Positions 1-6,682 of a stretch of DNA of 8,825 nucleotides are shown piece after piece (positions within the stretch are counted from its first letter, which is position 1; each line of letters begins with the position of its first letter). The notes beneath the pieces were generated by a model that saw only the letters and a list, made by a program, of their open reading frames with translations, had not been told where the DNA came from and made no database searches. The stretch is from Campylobacterales bacterium (lineage in GTDB: Bacteria; Campylobacterota; Campylobacteria; Campylobacterales; JALSKU01), in NCBI GenBank assembly GCA_027023175.1, contig JALVWW010000229.1, positions 1 through 8,825 on the forward strand, read 5' to 3'. The position numbers and the translations under genes were made by a program.

Positions 1-249
1 AGTATGAGCAACTTTACAAACAAATTCCAGTTTTTTTTCATTTAGTCCTTTGCCCGCAGTTACAAGGCAAAAGCCGATGGCTCTGTTTTGTTTTGCAAGT
101 TTTGCTTCTTTTAATATGTTTTCTATATCTTTTTGTTTGTATTTTTCTATATCGGCGTTATTGTATGCACTTTGAGTGCAAAAAGAGCAGTCTTCACTAC
201 AGTTGCCGCTGGAGATATTGCTAATGGCACATAAAAATATCTTTTTCAT
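1..249 (-). CDS. bioB: Biotin synthase, N-terminal part (cut by window edge)
   Basis: Only the first 83 residues lie in the window; the rest continues beyond position 1. BioB is a radical-SAM enzyme that inserts sulfur into dethiobiotin, the last step of biotin synthesis. The translation begins MKKIFLCAISNISSGNCSED and carries the radical-SAM CxxxCxxC cluster motif as Cys17, Cys21 and Cys24, followed by TQSA and then GFCLVTAGKG, both characteristic of BioB. It starts at ATG 249-247, and the last base pairs of the upstream phosphodiesterase gene (TGA at 248-246) overlap it as ATGA. It is therefore very probably translated by coupling at the end of the topA-phosphodiesterase transcript. The short N-terminus before the Cys cluster matches the compact BioB of Campylobacterota rather than the longer E. 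coli form; that comparison is from memory of the family. Confidence 0.93.
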   Translation of the reverse strand, partial: MKKIFLCAISNISSGNCSEDCSFCTQSAYNNADIEKYKQKDIENILKEAKLAKQNRAIGFCLVTAGKGLNEKKLEFVCKVAHT

Positions 250-758
250 ATTTGTACTTTTTTGCATATATATTTTGAATTTTCTTTTAACATATCTTTT
301 TCATAGTGAAAAACATTCCATGTATCATCTTTTTTTTCTATAAGGGCAAATTCGCTTACAGGTTTTTTTCTGGCACAAATTTCACCGGGATTGATGTATA
401 AAGTACTATTTTTATTCTCGGCTTCAAAATAATGCGTATGTCCAAATACAACCAAATCGCTATCGCCATTCAGATAGTAGGGATAATGCATAAGCTTTAC
501 CGAAAGGTTATCAATTTTAAAATAGTGAGGTTCGTTTGCTATATTGTACCTGCCTGCAAGACTCAGCAAGTTAAAATCATTATTGCCAAATACTGCCTGA
601 TAGGCTATACCGGTATCCTCTAACATTTGCAGTGATTCTTCAAGAACGATATCCCCGGCATGCACAAGAAACTGAGCCCCATCATTTTTTAGTATATCTA
701 AAGCAGATTGTAGTAATTTGGTTTTTTTATGGCTATCAGAAACGACTCCTATCTTCAC
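246..758 (-). CDS. YfcE/MJ0936-type metallophosphoesterase (phosphodiesterase)
   Basis: A 170-residue protein of the small calcineurin-like phosphodiesterase family, which uses two metal ions to hydrolyse phosphodiesters; the natural substrate is generally unknown. The metal-site motifs appear in order: DSH (Asp8, His10), HAGD (Asp36), GNND (Asn59), a lone His91 in LMHYPYY, and GHTH (His107, His109). The length is normal for the family. An upstream in-frame ATG would start at 797 but lies inside topA. I prefer GTG at 758-756: it begins one base after the topA TAG stop, has GAGAGGA about 8 nt upstream, and makes the protein open with KIGVVSDSH, as family members do. The gene is coupled to topA upstream and overlaps bioB downstream by four bases. 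The family assignment is firm; the cellular role is not known. Confidence 0.9.
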   Translation of the reverse strand: MKIGVVSDSHKKTKLLQSALDILKNDGAQFLVHAGDIVLEESLQMLEDTGIAYQAVFGNNDFNLLSLAGRYNIANEPHYFKIDNLSVKLMHYPYYLNGDSDLVVFGHTHYFEAENKNSTLYINPGEICARKKPVSEFALIEKKDDTWNVFHYEKDMLKENSKYICKKVQI

Positions 759-759
759 G

Positions 760-2823
760 CTACAAATCCTCTCTATGTTTACACTTGATACACTCAAGAA
801 CCTCTTTTTTTCTATATGTTCTTTGTGTCATCATCCCGCCACATTCAGAGCATTTTTTGTCTGTTGGCAGGTAATTTGTGACAAATTTACATTTTGGATA
901 GTTCGAGCATCCGTAAAACTTTCCTCTTCTTGAACTTCTTTCAAGCAAATCGCCACCACATTCCGGACATTTTACACCTACCTTTACACTCTCTTTTTTC
1001 TTTGGAGAGGAGATATTTTTGGTATATTTGCATTTTGGAAAAGCACTGCATGAAATAAACTCTCCAAATCTCCCTTTTCTTATAACCAACTCGCTTCCAC
1101 ATTCCGGACATTTTTCACCTGTAGGGATAAGAACTTTTTGGCTTTTTATCTCTTTTTTTCCTTTTTCAATATCTTTCATAAATGGCTCATAAAAGTTCCA
1201 TAAGACTTTTTGCCAATCCTCTTTCCCCTCTGCTATTTTATCAAGAGTTTCTTCCATTTCAGCAGTAAATGAGCTATCCACAATATTGCTAAAATGTTTT
1301 TCTAAAAGCTCTATAACCTTAAATGCTATCTCGGTAGGAATAAGTTGTTTTTTTTCTATCTCGATATATTTTCTAGCTACCAAGATGGATATAGTAGGAG
1401 CATATGTTGAAGGTCTTCCTATGCCTAAAGATTCAAGTTTTTTGATAAGCGATGCTTCAGAATACCTTGCAGGCGGCTCGGTAAAGTGCTGTAAGGCTTC
1501 AAGTTTTGAGGCTTTCGCTTTTTCACCCACCTTTAGTGCCGGCAGAAGTTTGTCTTTTTCTTTATAGCCCACGGCTTTATAAAAACCTTCAAATTTTAAG
1601 ACTCGCCCACTTGCTTTAAATTTGGAAGATTTACTCTCAAGTATAATATTTTGTGTTTGAAAGATGGCATCTTTCATTTGGGTGGCCAAAAACCTGTTGT
1701 ATATCAATGTGTAAAGTTTAAGCTCATCACTTTTTAAAAAATCTTTTGCAATTTTTGGGTCAAAGTCAAGGTTGGTAGGTCTGATAGCCTCATGGGCTTC
1801 CTGTGCACCTTTTGATTTGGTTGTATAGTATTTCTCTTTTTCACTTAAATAATTTTCACCAAATTTTTCTTTTATGGTTTTTCTAACCTCTTTTATGGCT
1901 TCTTTTGAGATATTGAGTGAATCGGTTCTCATGTAGGTGATAACACCCATATTCCCTTTGTGTGTCATAACACCTTCATAAAGTGTCTGGGCTATCATCA
2001 TAGTCTTTTTTGGAGAAAAACCTAGTTGATTTGAAGCAGCTTGTTGTAAAGAAGAGGTCATAAATGGTGGAGGTGTTGAAGTTTTTCTCTCTTTTGTTTC
2101 AATTTTGCCTACTGTGAATTCCTCATTTTTTAAGATATTTTCTATATATTTTGCTTTGTTGGCATTTGAGATACTCATTTTTGAGATTTTTTCTTTTTCA
2201 AACTCTACAAGCAAGGCTTCTATACTTTTGTTAAACAGGGCTTCTACACTCCAATACTCTTGAGGTTTGAAAGCTTTTATCTCTCTTTCTCTATCAACTA
2301 CTATCTTCAAGGCGGCGCTTTGAACCCTACCGGCGCTTAGTCCTTTTTGTATCTTGGATGAAAGAAGCGGAGAGAGTTTGTAACCCACAATTCTATCAAG
2401 AAGTCTTCTTGCCTGTTGGGCATTGAAATTGTTGGTGTCTATCGTTCTTGGGTTTTGCAAAGCTTTGTTTATGGCACTTTTTGTTATCTCATGAAAAACG
2501 ATCCTTGGAAGTGAGTCGGGCTCTTTTCCTATAGCTTTTGCTATATGATATCCTATAGCCTCCCCTTCTCTATCCTCGTCTGTTGCGATATATATCATAT
2601 CACTTTTTTTTGCCAACTCTTTTATCTCTTTGACAGTTTTTGAGTGGTCTCTACTTACTCTGTATTCAGGCTTGAAAACACCCTCTTCTATTTTGATACC
2701 GAAAGAGCTTTTAGGCAAGTCTCTTATGTGTCCTTTGCTCGCTATTACAGTATAATCTTTTCCTAAAAAATTTTTGATGGTTCTTGCTTTTGCAGGAGAC
2801 TCAACTATGATAAGATTTTTCAA
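760..2823 (-). CDS. topA: DNA topoisomerase I (type IA)
   Basis: A 687-residue type IA topoisomerase that relaxes negative supercoils by cutting one strand through a 5'-phosphotyrosine. The TOPRIM domain occupies about residues 1-115, with the acidic metal site TDEDREGEA at 81-89. The central toroid carries SAGRVQSAA at 163-171 and the active-site motif YMRTDS with Tyr297. The C-terminus has three four-cysteine zinc ribbons: CPECG...CSAFPKC, CPECG...CSNYPKC and a shorter CSECG...CIKC. It is shorter than E. coli TopA (865) but normal for this phylum. The start is TTG at 2823-2821, set by AGGAG five bases upstream; no suitable ATG gives the MKNLIIVESPAK N-terminus expected of TopA. The stop is followed by a single base and then the phosphodiesterase start. 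A good sigma-70 promoter lies just upstream (2855-2883), so the gene need not depend on lspA transcription. Confidence 0.98.
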   Translation of the reverse strand: MKNLIIVESPAKARTIKNFLGKDYTVIASKGHIRDLPKSSFGIKIEEGVFKPEYRVSRDHSKTVKEIKELAKKSDMIYIATDEDREGEAIGYHIAKAIGKEPDSLPRIVFHEITKSAINKALQNPRTIDTNNFNAQQARRLLDRIVGYKLSPLLSSKIQKGLSAGRVQSAALKIVVDREREIKAFKPQEYWSVEALFNKSIEALLVEFEKEKISKMSISNANKAKYIENILKNEEFTVGKIETKERKTSTPPPFMTSSLQQAASNQLGFSPKKTMMIAQTLYEGVMTHKGNMGVITYMRTDSLNISKEAIKEVRKTIKEKFGENYLSEKEKYYTTKSKGAQEAHEAIRPTNLDFDPKIAKDFLKSDELKLYTLIYNRFLATQMKDAIFQTQNIILESKSSKFKASGRVLKFEGFYKAVGYKEKDKLLPALKVGEKAKASKLEALQHFTEPPARYSEASLIKKLESLGIGRPSTYAPTISILVARKYIEIEKKQLIPTEIAFKVIELLEKHFSNIVDSSFTAEMEETLDKIAEGKEDWQKVLWNFYEPFMKDIEKGKKEIKSQKVLIPTGEKCPECGSELVIRKGRFGEFISCSAFPKCKYTKNISSPKKKESVKVGVKCPECGGDLLERSSRRGKFYGCSNYPKCKFVTNYLPTDKKCSECGGMMTQRTYRKKEVLECIKCKHREDL

Positions 2824-2854
2824 ATTCTCTCCTAAGGTAAAATACTAAAGTGAA

Positions 2855-2883
2855 ATTGTATCTAATGTCGATACTAAATGCAA
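2855..2883 (-). promoter_or_regulatory. Predicted sigma-70 promoter of topA
   Basis: On the minus strand TTGCAT (2883-2878) is followed after exactly 17 bases by TACAAT (2860-2855), about 30 bp before the topA TTG start. The -35 box lies inside the last codons of the upstream transposase-like gene and the -10 box in the 50-bp gap. The match is by eye and untested. Confidence 0.45.
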
Positions 2884-3671
2884 ATAATTTCTTGCCTTTT
2901 TTTGTGGAGTAGTTTTTTTATAGTATTTGAAACGGTAGCTTGTGAAATGTTTAAAAAAGTTGCAATTTGGTTTTGTGTATAGCCGTCAAGATAAGCTTCA
3001 TATATTTTTTGGTTTCTCTCTTTTTTGCTTAAAACTGTTTCAAAATGCTCTTTTAGACTTTTGTGTTTTTTATTGCTTAAATTTTTTTTGTAGCTTACTA
3101 CTTTTTGTAACTCCTCTATGATATTTTTCAGTCTTTTGTTGATAACAGGTACATCGAAAAAAACTTTTATGTCATCGATTTTGGGGTATTTTTCAAACAT
3201 ATAAGAGCGCTTAAGACACTCGATGGGTTTGTCTAGATTGGCAAAAGAGCGATAGCTCGAGTATTTATAATCTTCAAGTTTTTCACATAAATGATATTTT
3301 AAAGGGTGTTGTTCGATATGAAGGATAAGCATATCAAGATATGATTTGTTTAAAATATACCAGGATTGGTATCTGCCTTGCCACAAATGCCCTACTCTGT
3401 TGTATTTTTTATTGAAAAAGATTGCATAATTGGAGTTGATATATCTGATTGCCAGAGAAATATTTTCTTCTTTTGTTTCGACCAGCAAATGATAATGGTC
3501 ATACAAAAGAGAGTAAGAATGAACTATAAAATCATACAGCTTGGCACTTGTACAAACAATTTCCAAAAATTTTTCATAGTCACTATCTTCATAAAAAATT
3601 TTTCTGCCGGCTACTCCTTTGTTGATAACTAAATGATATCCGGCTACATCTACTCTGGGCTTTCTAGGCAT
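2874..3671 (-). CDS. REP-associated Y1/HUH transposase-like protein with C-terminal HTH
   Basis: A 265-residue protein of the Y1-transposase (RAYT, IS200-like) superfamily, whose members nick single-stranded DNA through an HUH metal site and a tyrosine. Residues 1-145 form the catalytic domain: MPRKPRVDVAGYHLVINKGV, then the HUH motif as His59-Tyr60-His61 in LLYDHYHLLVE, then NRVGHLWQGRYQSWY at 91-105. In relatives the catalytic Tyr sits in a YIExNP-type helix; here that segment reads LHIEQHPLK (117-125), so the Tyr position appears to be His118 and the conserved Asn is also His. The C-terminus (about 222-258, YTQNQIATFLNISQATVSNT) is a helix-turn-helix. The ATG at 3671 has a GGGG-rich ribosome site. 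The reading frame is intact, with no terminal inverted repeats or obvious target duplication. It lies in line between lspA and topA. It may be a transposed but fixed gene or a domesticated DNA-binding protein; mobility is doubtful. Confidence 0.85.
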   Translation of the reverse strand: MPRKPRVDVAGYHLVINKGVAGRKIFYEDSDYEKFLEIVCTSAKLYDFIVHSYSLLYDHYHLLVETKEENISLAIRYINSNYAIFFNKKYNRVGHLWQGRYQSWYILNKSYLDMLILHIEQHPLKYHLCEKLEDYKYSSYRSFANLDKPIECLKRSYMFEKYPKIDDIKVFFDVPVINKRLKNIIEELQKVVSYKKNLSNKKHKSLKEHFETVLSKKERNQKIYEAYLDGYTQNQIATFLNISQATVSNTIKKLLHKKRQEIICI

Positions 3672-3705
3672 ATTTTCCCCTGTGTAATTTGTGTATACAT
3701 TATCT

Positions 3706-3733
3706 ATTCTACAATATTTTAGATAAAATTCAA
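3706..3733 (-). promoter_or_regulatory. Possible promoter of the transposase-like gene
   Basis: On the minus strand TTGAAT (3733-3728) and TAGAAT (3711-3706) are 16 bases apart, in the 63-bp gap after lspA and about 35 bp before the ATG. This is a fair sigma-70 match in very AT-rich DNA, so chance occurrence is a real possibility. Confidence 0.3.
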
Positions 3734-3734
3734 A

Positions 3735-4175
3735 TTATCGCTTTGTTTTGTAGCTTAGATAAAGTATTGCCACAACCCCCACATCTATCATAACATCGGC
3801 AAAATTAAATATGGCAAAGTCAAATCCGCAGTGCCAATACACATAATCAACCACACCGCCATGAATAAATCTGTCATAAATATTACTGCTTCCGGCACCC
3901 AATATGATGCCAAGCGGCAAAGAATACTTTTTGAAAATCTCTTTGTGAAAAACCATATAGACAAATACTGAAACTATAAGAAGCAGTTGGATATATTTCA
4001 GCTTTTCTCCCAAAAAAGAGAGCATAGAAAAGGCTACGCCTTTGTTATAGGCCAGTATTAAAGATATACACCCCGTATCATAGCTAAAACCATTGATAAA
4101 GAGAGATTTTATATTTTGGTCTATTATAAAAATTCCCAAAAATGATAATGCAAATATCCAAATGGACTTTATCAC
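3735..4175 (-). CDS. lspA: Lipoprotein signal peptidase (signal peptidase II)
   Basis: A 146-residue inner-membrane aspartyl protease that cleaves the signal peptide of prolipoproteins after lipid attachment. Four hydrophobic segments are visible at about 4-21, 61-77, 84-97 and 125-142. The conserved blocks are present: AYNKGVAFS (42-50), SSNIYDRFIHGGVVDYV with catalytic Asp110, and FAIFNFAD with catalytic Asp127. The usual GG(A)xGNxxDR segment reads GAGSSNIYDR, a mild variant. The start is GTG at 4175-4173, which overlaps the glmM stop as GTGA, so translation is coupled to glmM; no strong independent ribosome site is seen. It is slightly shorter than E. coli LspA, as is common in this phylum. 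The glmM-lspA linkage fits an envelope-biogenesis operon. Confidence 0.96.
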   Translation of the reverse strand: MIKSIWIFALSFLGIFIIDQNIKSLFINGFSYDTGCISLILAYNKGVAFSMLSFLGEKLKYIQLLLIVSVFVYMVFHKEIFKKYSLPLGIILGAGSSNIYDRFIHGGVVDYVYWHCGFDFAIFNFADVMIDVGVVAILYLSYKTKR

Positions 4176-5509
4176 TTCAGCACACTTGTTAAAAATTCTT
4201 TTAATTTCCCCATTTGATTAAAGAGGAGATCTTCATCTTTGCCCTCGAGCAAAACCCTTAAAAGATTTTCTGTTCCAGAGTATCTTATCAAGTGCCTTAT
4301 TCCCAGTTTTTCAAGCTCTTTCAATATCTCTTCATAACCTTTGATATCATTTAGAGGTATTTTTTTATTGACAGGAATATTCTCCAAAATTTGTGGATAA
4401 AGTTCAAATATATCAAAAGCTTCACTGGTGGTTTTACCGCTTTTTAAAACAAAAGCAAGCACTTGAAGGGCACTTGCTAGTGCATCCCCGGTTTTGGCAT
4501 AGTCACTCAGTATGATATGCCCACTTTGTTCTCCCCCAAAGTTCAACCCCTTTTTTTGTAAGACTTCCAAAACATTTTTATCTCCTACATCACACCTAAA
4601 AAGTGATATCTCTTTTTTTAATAAAAAATCTTCCAGGGCTTTATTGCTCATTACGGTTGCTGAGATGGCATTGCCTGAGAGTTTGTTTTCATTTTTTAGA
4701 TAAAATGCCAAAGCGCCCAAAAGTTTGTCTCCGTCTACAGCGCATCCTCTTTCATCTACCACAACAAGCCTGTCGGCATCGCCGTCAAGCCCAAAGCCGA
4801 TGTCAGCCCTAACTCTTTTGACTTCTTCGCTTAGTTTTTCAGGGTGTAATGCCCCACAGGATTGGTTTATATTGCTTCCATTTGGTTTGTCGTTTATTAC
4901 AAATACTTCTGCTCCTAATTCGCTTAATATCGTAGGAGCCACTTTGTATGCTGCACCGTTTGCGGTATCAACTACAACTCTTATACCGTTAAGTGTCAAC
5001 TCTTTTGGAAAAGAGTTTTTGATATGAACAATATATCTGCCTATGACATCATCTATTCTTTTTGATGAGCCTATTTGCATACCTGTTTTTTGGTTGGATT
5101 TTATGACATCATTGTCAAAATATATCTTTTCAATCTCTTTTTCAATCTTTTGGCTTAGTTTATTGCCACGTCTATCAAAAAATTTTACACCGTTATCGTA
5201 AAACGGGTTGTGGGATGCACTTATCATGATGCCGGCATCACATCTCATGTTTTCAGTCAAAAATGCAATAGCCGGTGTCGGCATAGGGCCTATTTGTATG
5301 ACATCATATCCTACTGCGGTAAGGCCTGAAACGATGGCATTTTCTATCATATATCCGCTACGTCTTGTATCTTTGCCTACTATTATTTTATTGTTTATTG
5401 ATTCTTTGCGAAAATAAATCCCGGCGGCCATGGCAAGCTTCATGGCCGTCATAGCATCAAGCTTGACTCCGGCTTTTCCTCTAACTCCGTCAGTTCCAAA
5501 CAGTTTCAT
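4172..5509 (-). CDS. glmM: Phosphoglucosamine mutase
   Basis: A 445-residue cytosolic enzyme that interconverts glucosamine-6-phosphate and glucosamine-1-phosphate on the route to UDP-GlcNAc, the precursor of peptidoglycan and lipopolysaccharide. It opens with KLFGTDGVRG. The phosphoserine loop is MISASHNPFYDNG with catalytic Ser99 and His100; the magnesium loop is LDGDADR with Asp242, Asp244 and Asp246; the sugar-binding loop is GGEQSGH; and the C-terminal phosphate-binding loop is RYSGTENLLRV. The serine loop and overall length distinguish GlmM from longer phosphomannomutases. ATG 5509 has AGGA nine bases upstream. It overlaps lspA downstream by four bases and lies 46 bp after yeiH on the same strand. 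That gap is extremely AT-rich, with a 9-bp inverted repeat (5511-5519 / 5544-5552) but no convincing terminator or promoter, so read-through from yeiH is possible. Confidence 0.98.
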   Translation of the reverse strand: MKLFGTDGVRGKAGVKLDAMTAMKLAMAAGIYFRKESINNKIIVGKDTRRSGYMIENAIVSGLTAVGYDVIQIGPMPTPAIAFLTENMRCDAGIMISASHNPFYDNGVKFFDRRGNKLSQKIEKEIEKIYFDNDVIKSNQKTGMQIGSSKRIDDVIGRYIVHIKNSFPKELTLNGIRVVVDTANGAAYKVAPTILSELGAEVFVINDKPNGSNINQSCGALHPEKLSEEVKRVRADIGFGLDGDADRLVVVDERGCAVDGDKLLGALAFYLKNENKLSGNAISATVMSNKALEDFLLKKEISLFRCDVGDKNVLEVLQKKGLNFGGEQSGHIILSDYAKTGDALASALQVLAFVLKSGKTTSEAFDIFELYPQILENIPVNKKIPLNDIKGYEEILKELEKLGIRHLIRYSGTENLLRVLLEGKDEDLLFNQMGKLKEFLTSVLK

Positions 5510-5555
5510 AGATAAAATTCCTAGTATTTTTATAAATTTTTATAATTTTATCATA

Positions 5556-6584
5556 TTAAAAGTTTAAAGCAAATTTAACTATATAGAAACCTCCAAAAAT
5601 CAACCACAAAAAGAGTATCGATGCCAAATATATCGGTTTAAGACCAACATTTTTAAATTTGCCCACATTTGTTTCCATGCCCATTGCGGTCATTGCCATG
5701 GTAAGGGCAAATGTATCTATTTTATTTATACTGCCAACTAAGTTATGAGGTAGCATATCCAAAGAGTTAACCCCTGCTACAACTATAAAAAACACTGCAA
5801 ACCACGGGATGGTAATAGAAGTTTTTTTACCTTCCTGTCCACCTCTTTTTTTTGCAAGCCAATAGCCAAGTACCAGCAAAAAAGGAGCTATCATCATAAC
5901 TCTTATCATTTTTACGATAACTGCGTATTTTGCAGTCTCCTCTCCTACGCTGTTTCCGGCTGTTACAACATGAGCAACTTCATGGATGGTTCCACCTATG
6001 TATATACCCATATCTTTAGCATCGAATGGTATAAATCCGGCCTTGTAAAGATAGGGATATAAAAACATTGCCGTTGTTCCAAATATTACAACAGTTCCTA
6101 CCGCTACTGCACTTTTATATGGTTCACCTTTTACCACAGGCTCTGTTGCAAGAACTGCTGCAGCCCCACAAATAGAGCTTCCCGCACTTACAAGCATAGT
6201 GGTGTCTTCATCAAGTTTGAGTATTTTGGTGCCTACAAAATAACCTATGATAAAAGTAAGGGTTACAACCGAGGCGCTTGTGATGATACCCGGAATTCCG
6301 ACTTGCTCTATATTTTGAAAAGTTACCCTAAAGCCGTAAAATATGATGGCGGCTCTTAAGATAATCTTCATCGAAAACTGAATACCCGGGACCCATTCGG
6401 CAGGAAGCTTGTTCCTTAAAGTGTTTGCATATACCATTCCCAACAAGATACCGACTATCAGAGGACTGATACCTAGATTTTTAAGGGATGGAAAATCTGC
6501 CAAATATGTAGCTGAAGCCGAAAAGAGTGCTACAAAAAGTATCCCGCTTAATGTATTTGCCCTATTCTCTTTTGAAAAAGCCAT
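5556..6584 (-). CDS. yeiH: YeiH/PSE family putative sulfate (sulfite) exporter
   Basis: A 342-residue polytopic inner-membrane protein of the UPF0324 / putative sulfate exporter family. About ten hydrophobic segments can be traced between residues 13 and 338. Family signatures are LVSAGSSICGAAAVLATEP (131-149), IGGTIHEVAHVVTAG (196-210), KMIRVMMIAPFLLVLGYW (225-242) and MAMTAMGMETN near 296-306. ATG 6584 is preceded by a strong AGGAGAAACT ribosome site. It faces a LysR-family regulator across 98 bp, the arrangement seen for yeiH and yeiE in enterobacteria, where the regulator has been linked to sulfite. A role in exporting sulfite, sulfate or a related sulfur compound is therefore reasonable and would suit a sulfur-metabolising Campylobacterota cell. 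Substrate specificity cannot be read from the sequence. Confidence 0.9.
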   Translation of the reverse strand: MAFSKENRANTLSGILFVALFSASATYLADFPSLKNLGISPLIVGILLGMVYANTLRNKLPAEWVPGIQFSMKIILRAAIIFYGFRVTFQNIEQVGIPGIITSASVVTLTFIIGYFVGTKILKLDEDTTMLVSAGSSICGAAAVLATEPVVKGEPYKSAVAVGTVVIFGTTAMFLYPYLYKAGFIPFDAKDMGIYIGGTIHEVAHVVTAGNSVGEETAKYAVIVKMIRVMMIAPFLLVLGYWLAKKRGGQEGKKTSITIPWFAVFFIVVAGVNSLDMLPHNLVGSINKIDTFALTMAMTAMGMETNVGKFKNVGLKPIYLASILFLWLIFGGFYIVKFALNF

Positions 6585-6611
6585 AGTTTCTCCTAAGTTT
6601 TTGTTAGTGCA

Positions 6612-6640
6612 ATTATAATAGGTTTAAATATATTTGTAAA
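6612..6640 (-). promoter_or_regulatory. Predicted sigma-70 promoter of yeiH
   Basis: On the minus strand TTTACA (6640-6635) and a perfect TATAAT (6617-6612) are 17 bases apart, about 28 bp before the yeiH ATG. This is the best -35/-10 pair in the window. Its -35 box overlaps that of the opposing lysR promoter. Confidence 0.6.
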
Positions 6641-6661
6641 ATTAATTAAATATGATATAAT
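6634..6661 (+). promoter_or_regulatory. Predicted sigma-70 promoter of the LysR regulator gene
   Basis: TTGTAA (6634-6639) and TATAAT (6656-6661) are separated by 16 bases, about 22 bp before the first possible ATG. The -35 box lies back-to-back with that of yeiH, so one bound regulator could affect both genes. Confidence 0.55.
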
Positions 6662-6665
6662 CATA
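6651..6665. promoter_or_regulatory. 15-bp inverted repeat over the lysR -10 box (candidate operator)
   Basis: TATGAT and ATCATA arms (6 bp, perfect) flank three bases and enclose the lysR TATAAT box. It could be an autorepression site for the LysR protein, but the same 15 bases occur at the arsR -10 box (8422-8436), which argues against a regulator-specific site. Confidence 0.35.
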
Positions 6666-6682
6666 AAAAAAATCAATGGATA

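Noticed and set aside
246..797. Longer start of the phosphodiesterase at 797 (ATG).
   Set aside because: It would overlap topA by 38 bp and add 13 residues before the conserved KIGVVSDSH; the GTG at 758 has a proper ribosome site and fits the family N-terminus.
2855..3715. Possible inverted repeats flanking the transposase-like gene (ATTGTATCTAATG near 2855 and CATTATCTATTCTACAAT near 3697).
   Set aside because: The match needs several gaps in AT-rich DNA and no target duplication is visible; RAYT-type genes are not expected to have terminal inverted repeats.
4603..5027. Plus-strand open frames inside glmM and similar frames inside topA, the transposase-like gene, yeiH and lysR.
   Set aside because: They overlap strongly supported genes in other frames, have low-complexity translations and lack ribosome sites.
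5510..5555. 9-bp inverted repeat between yeiH and glmM (5511-5519 / 5544-5552) as terminator or leader hairpin.
   Set aside because: The arms are almost entirely A/T, with no T-tract arrangement; in DNA this AT-rich such repeats are expected by chance.
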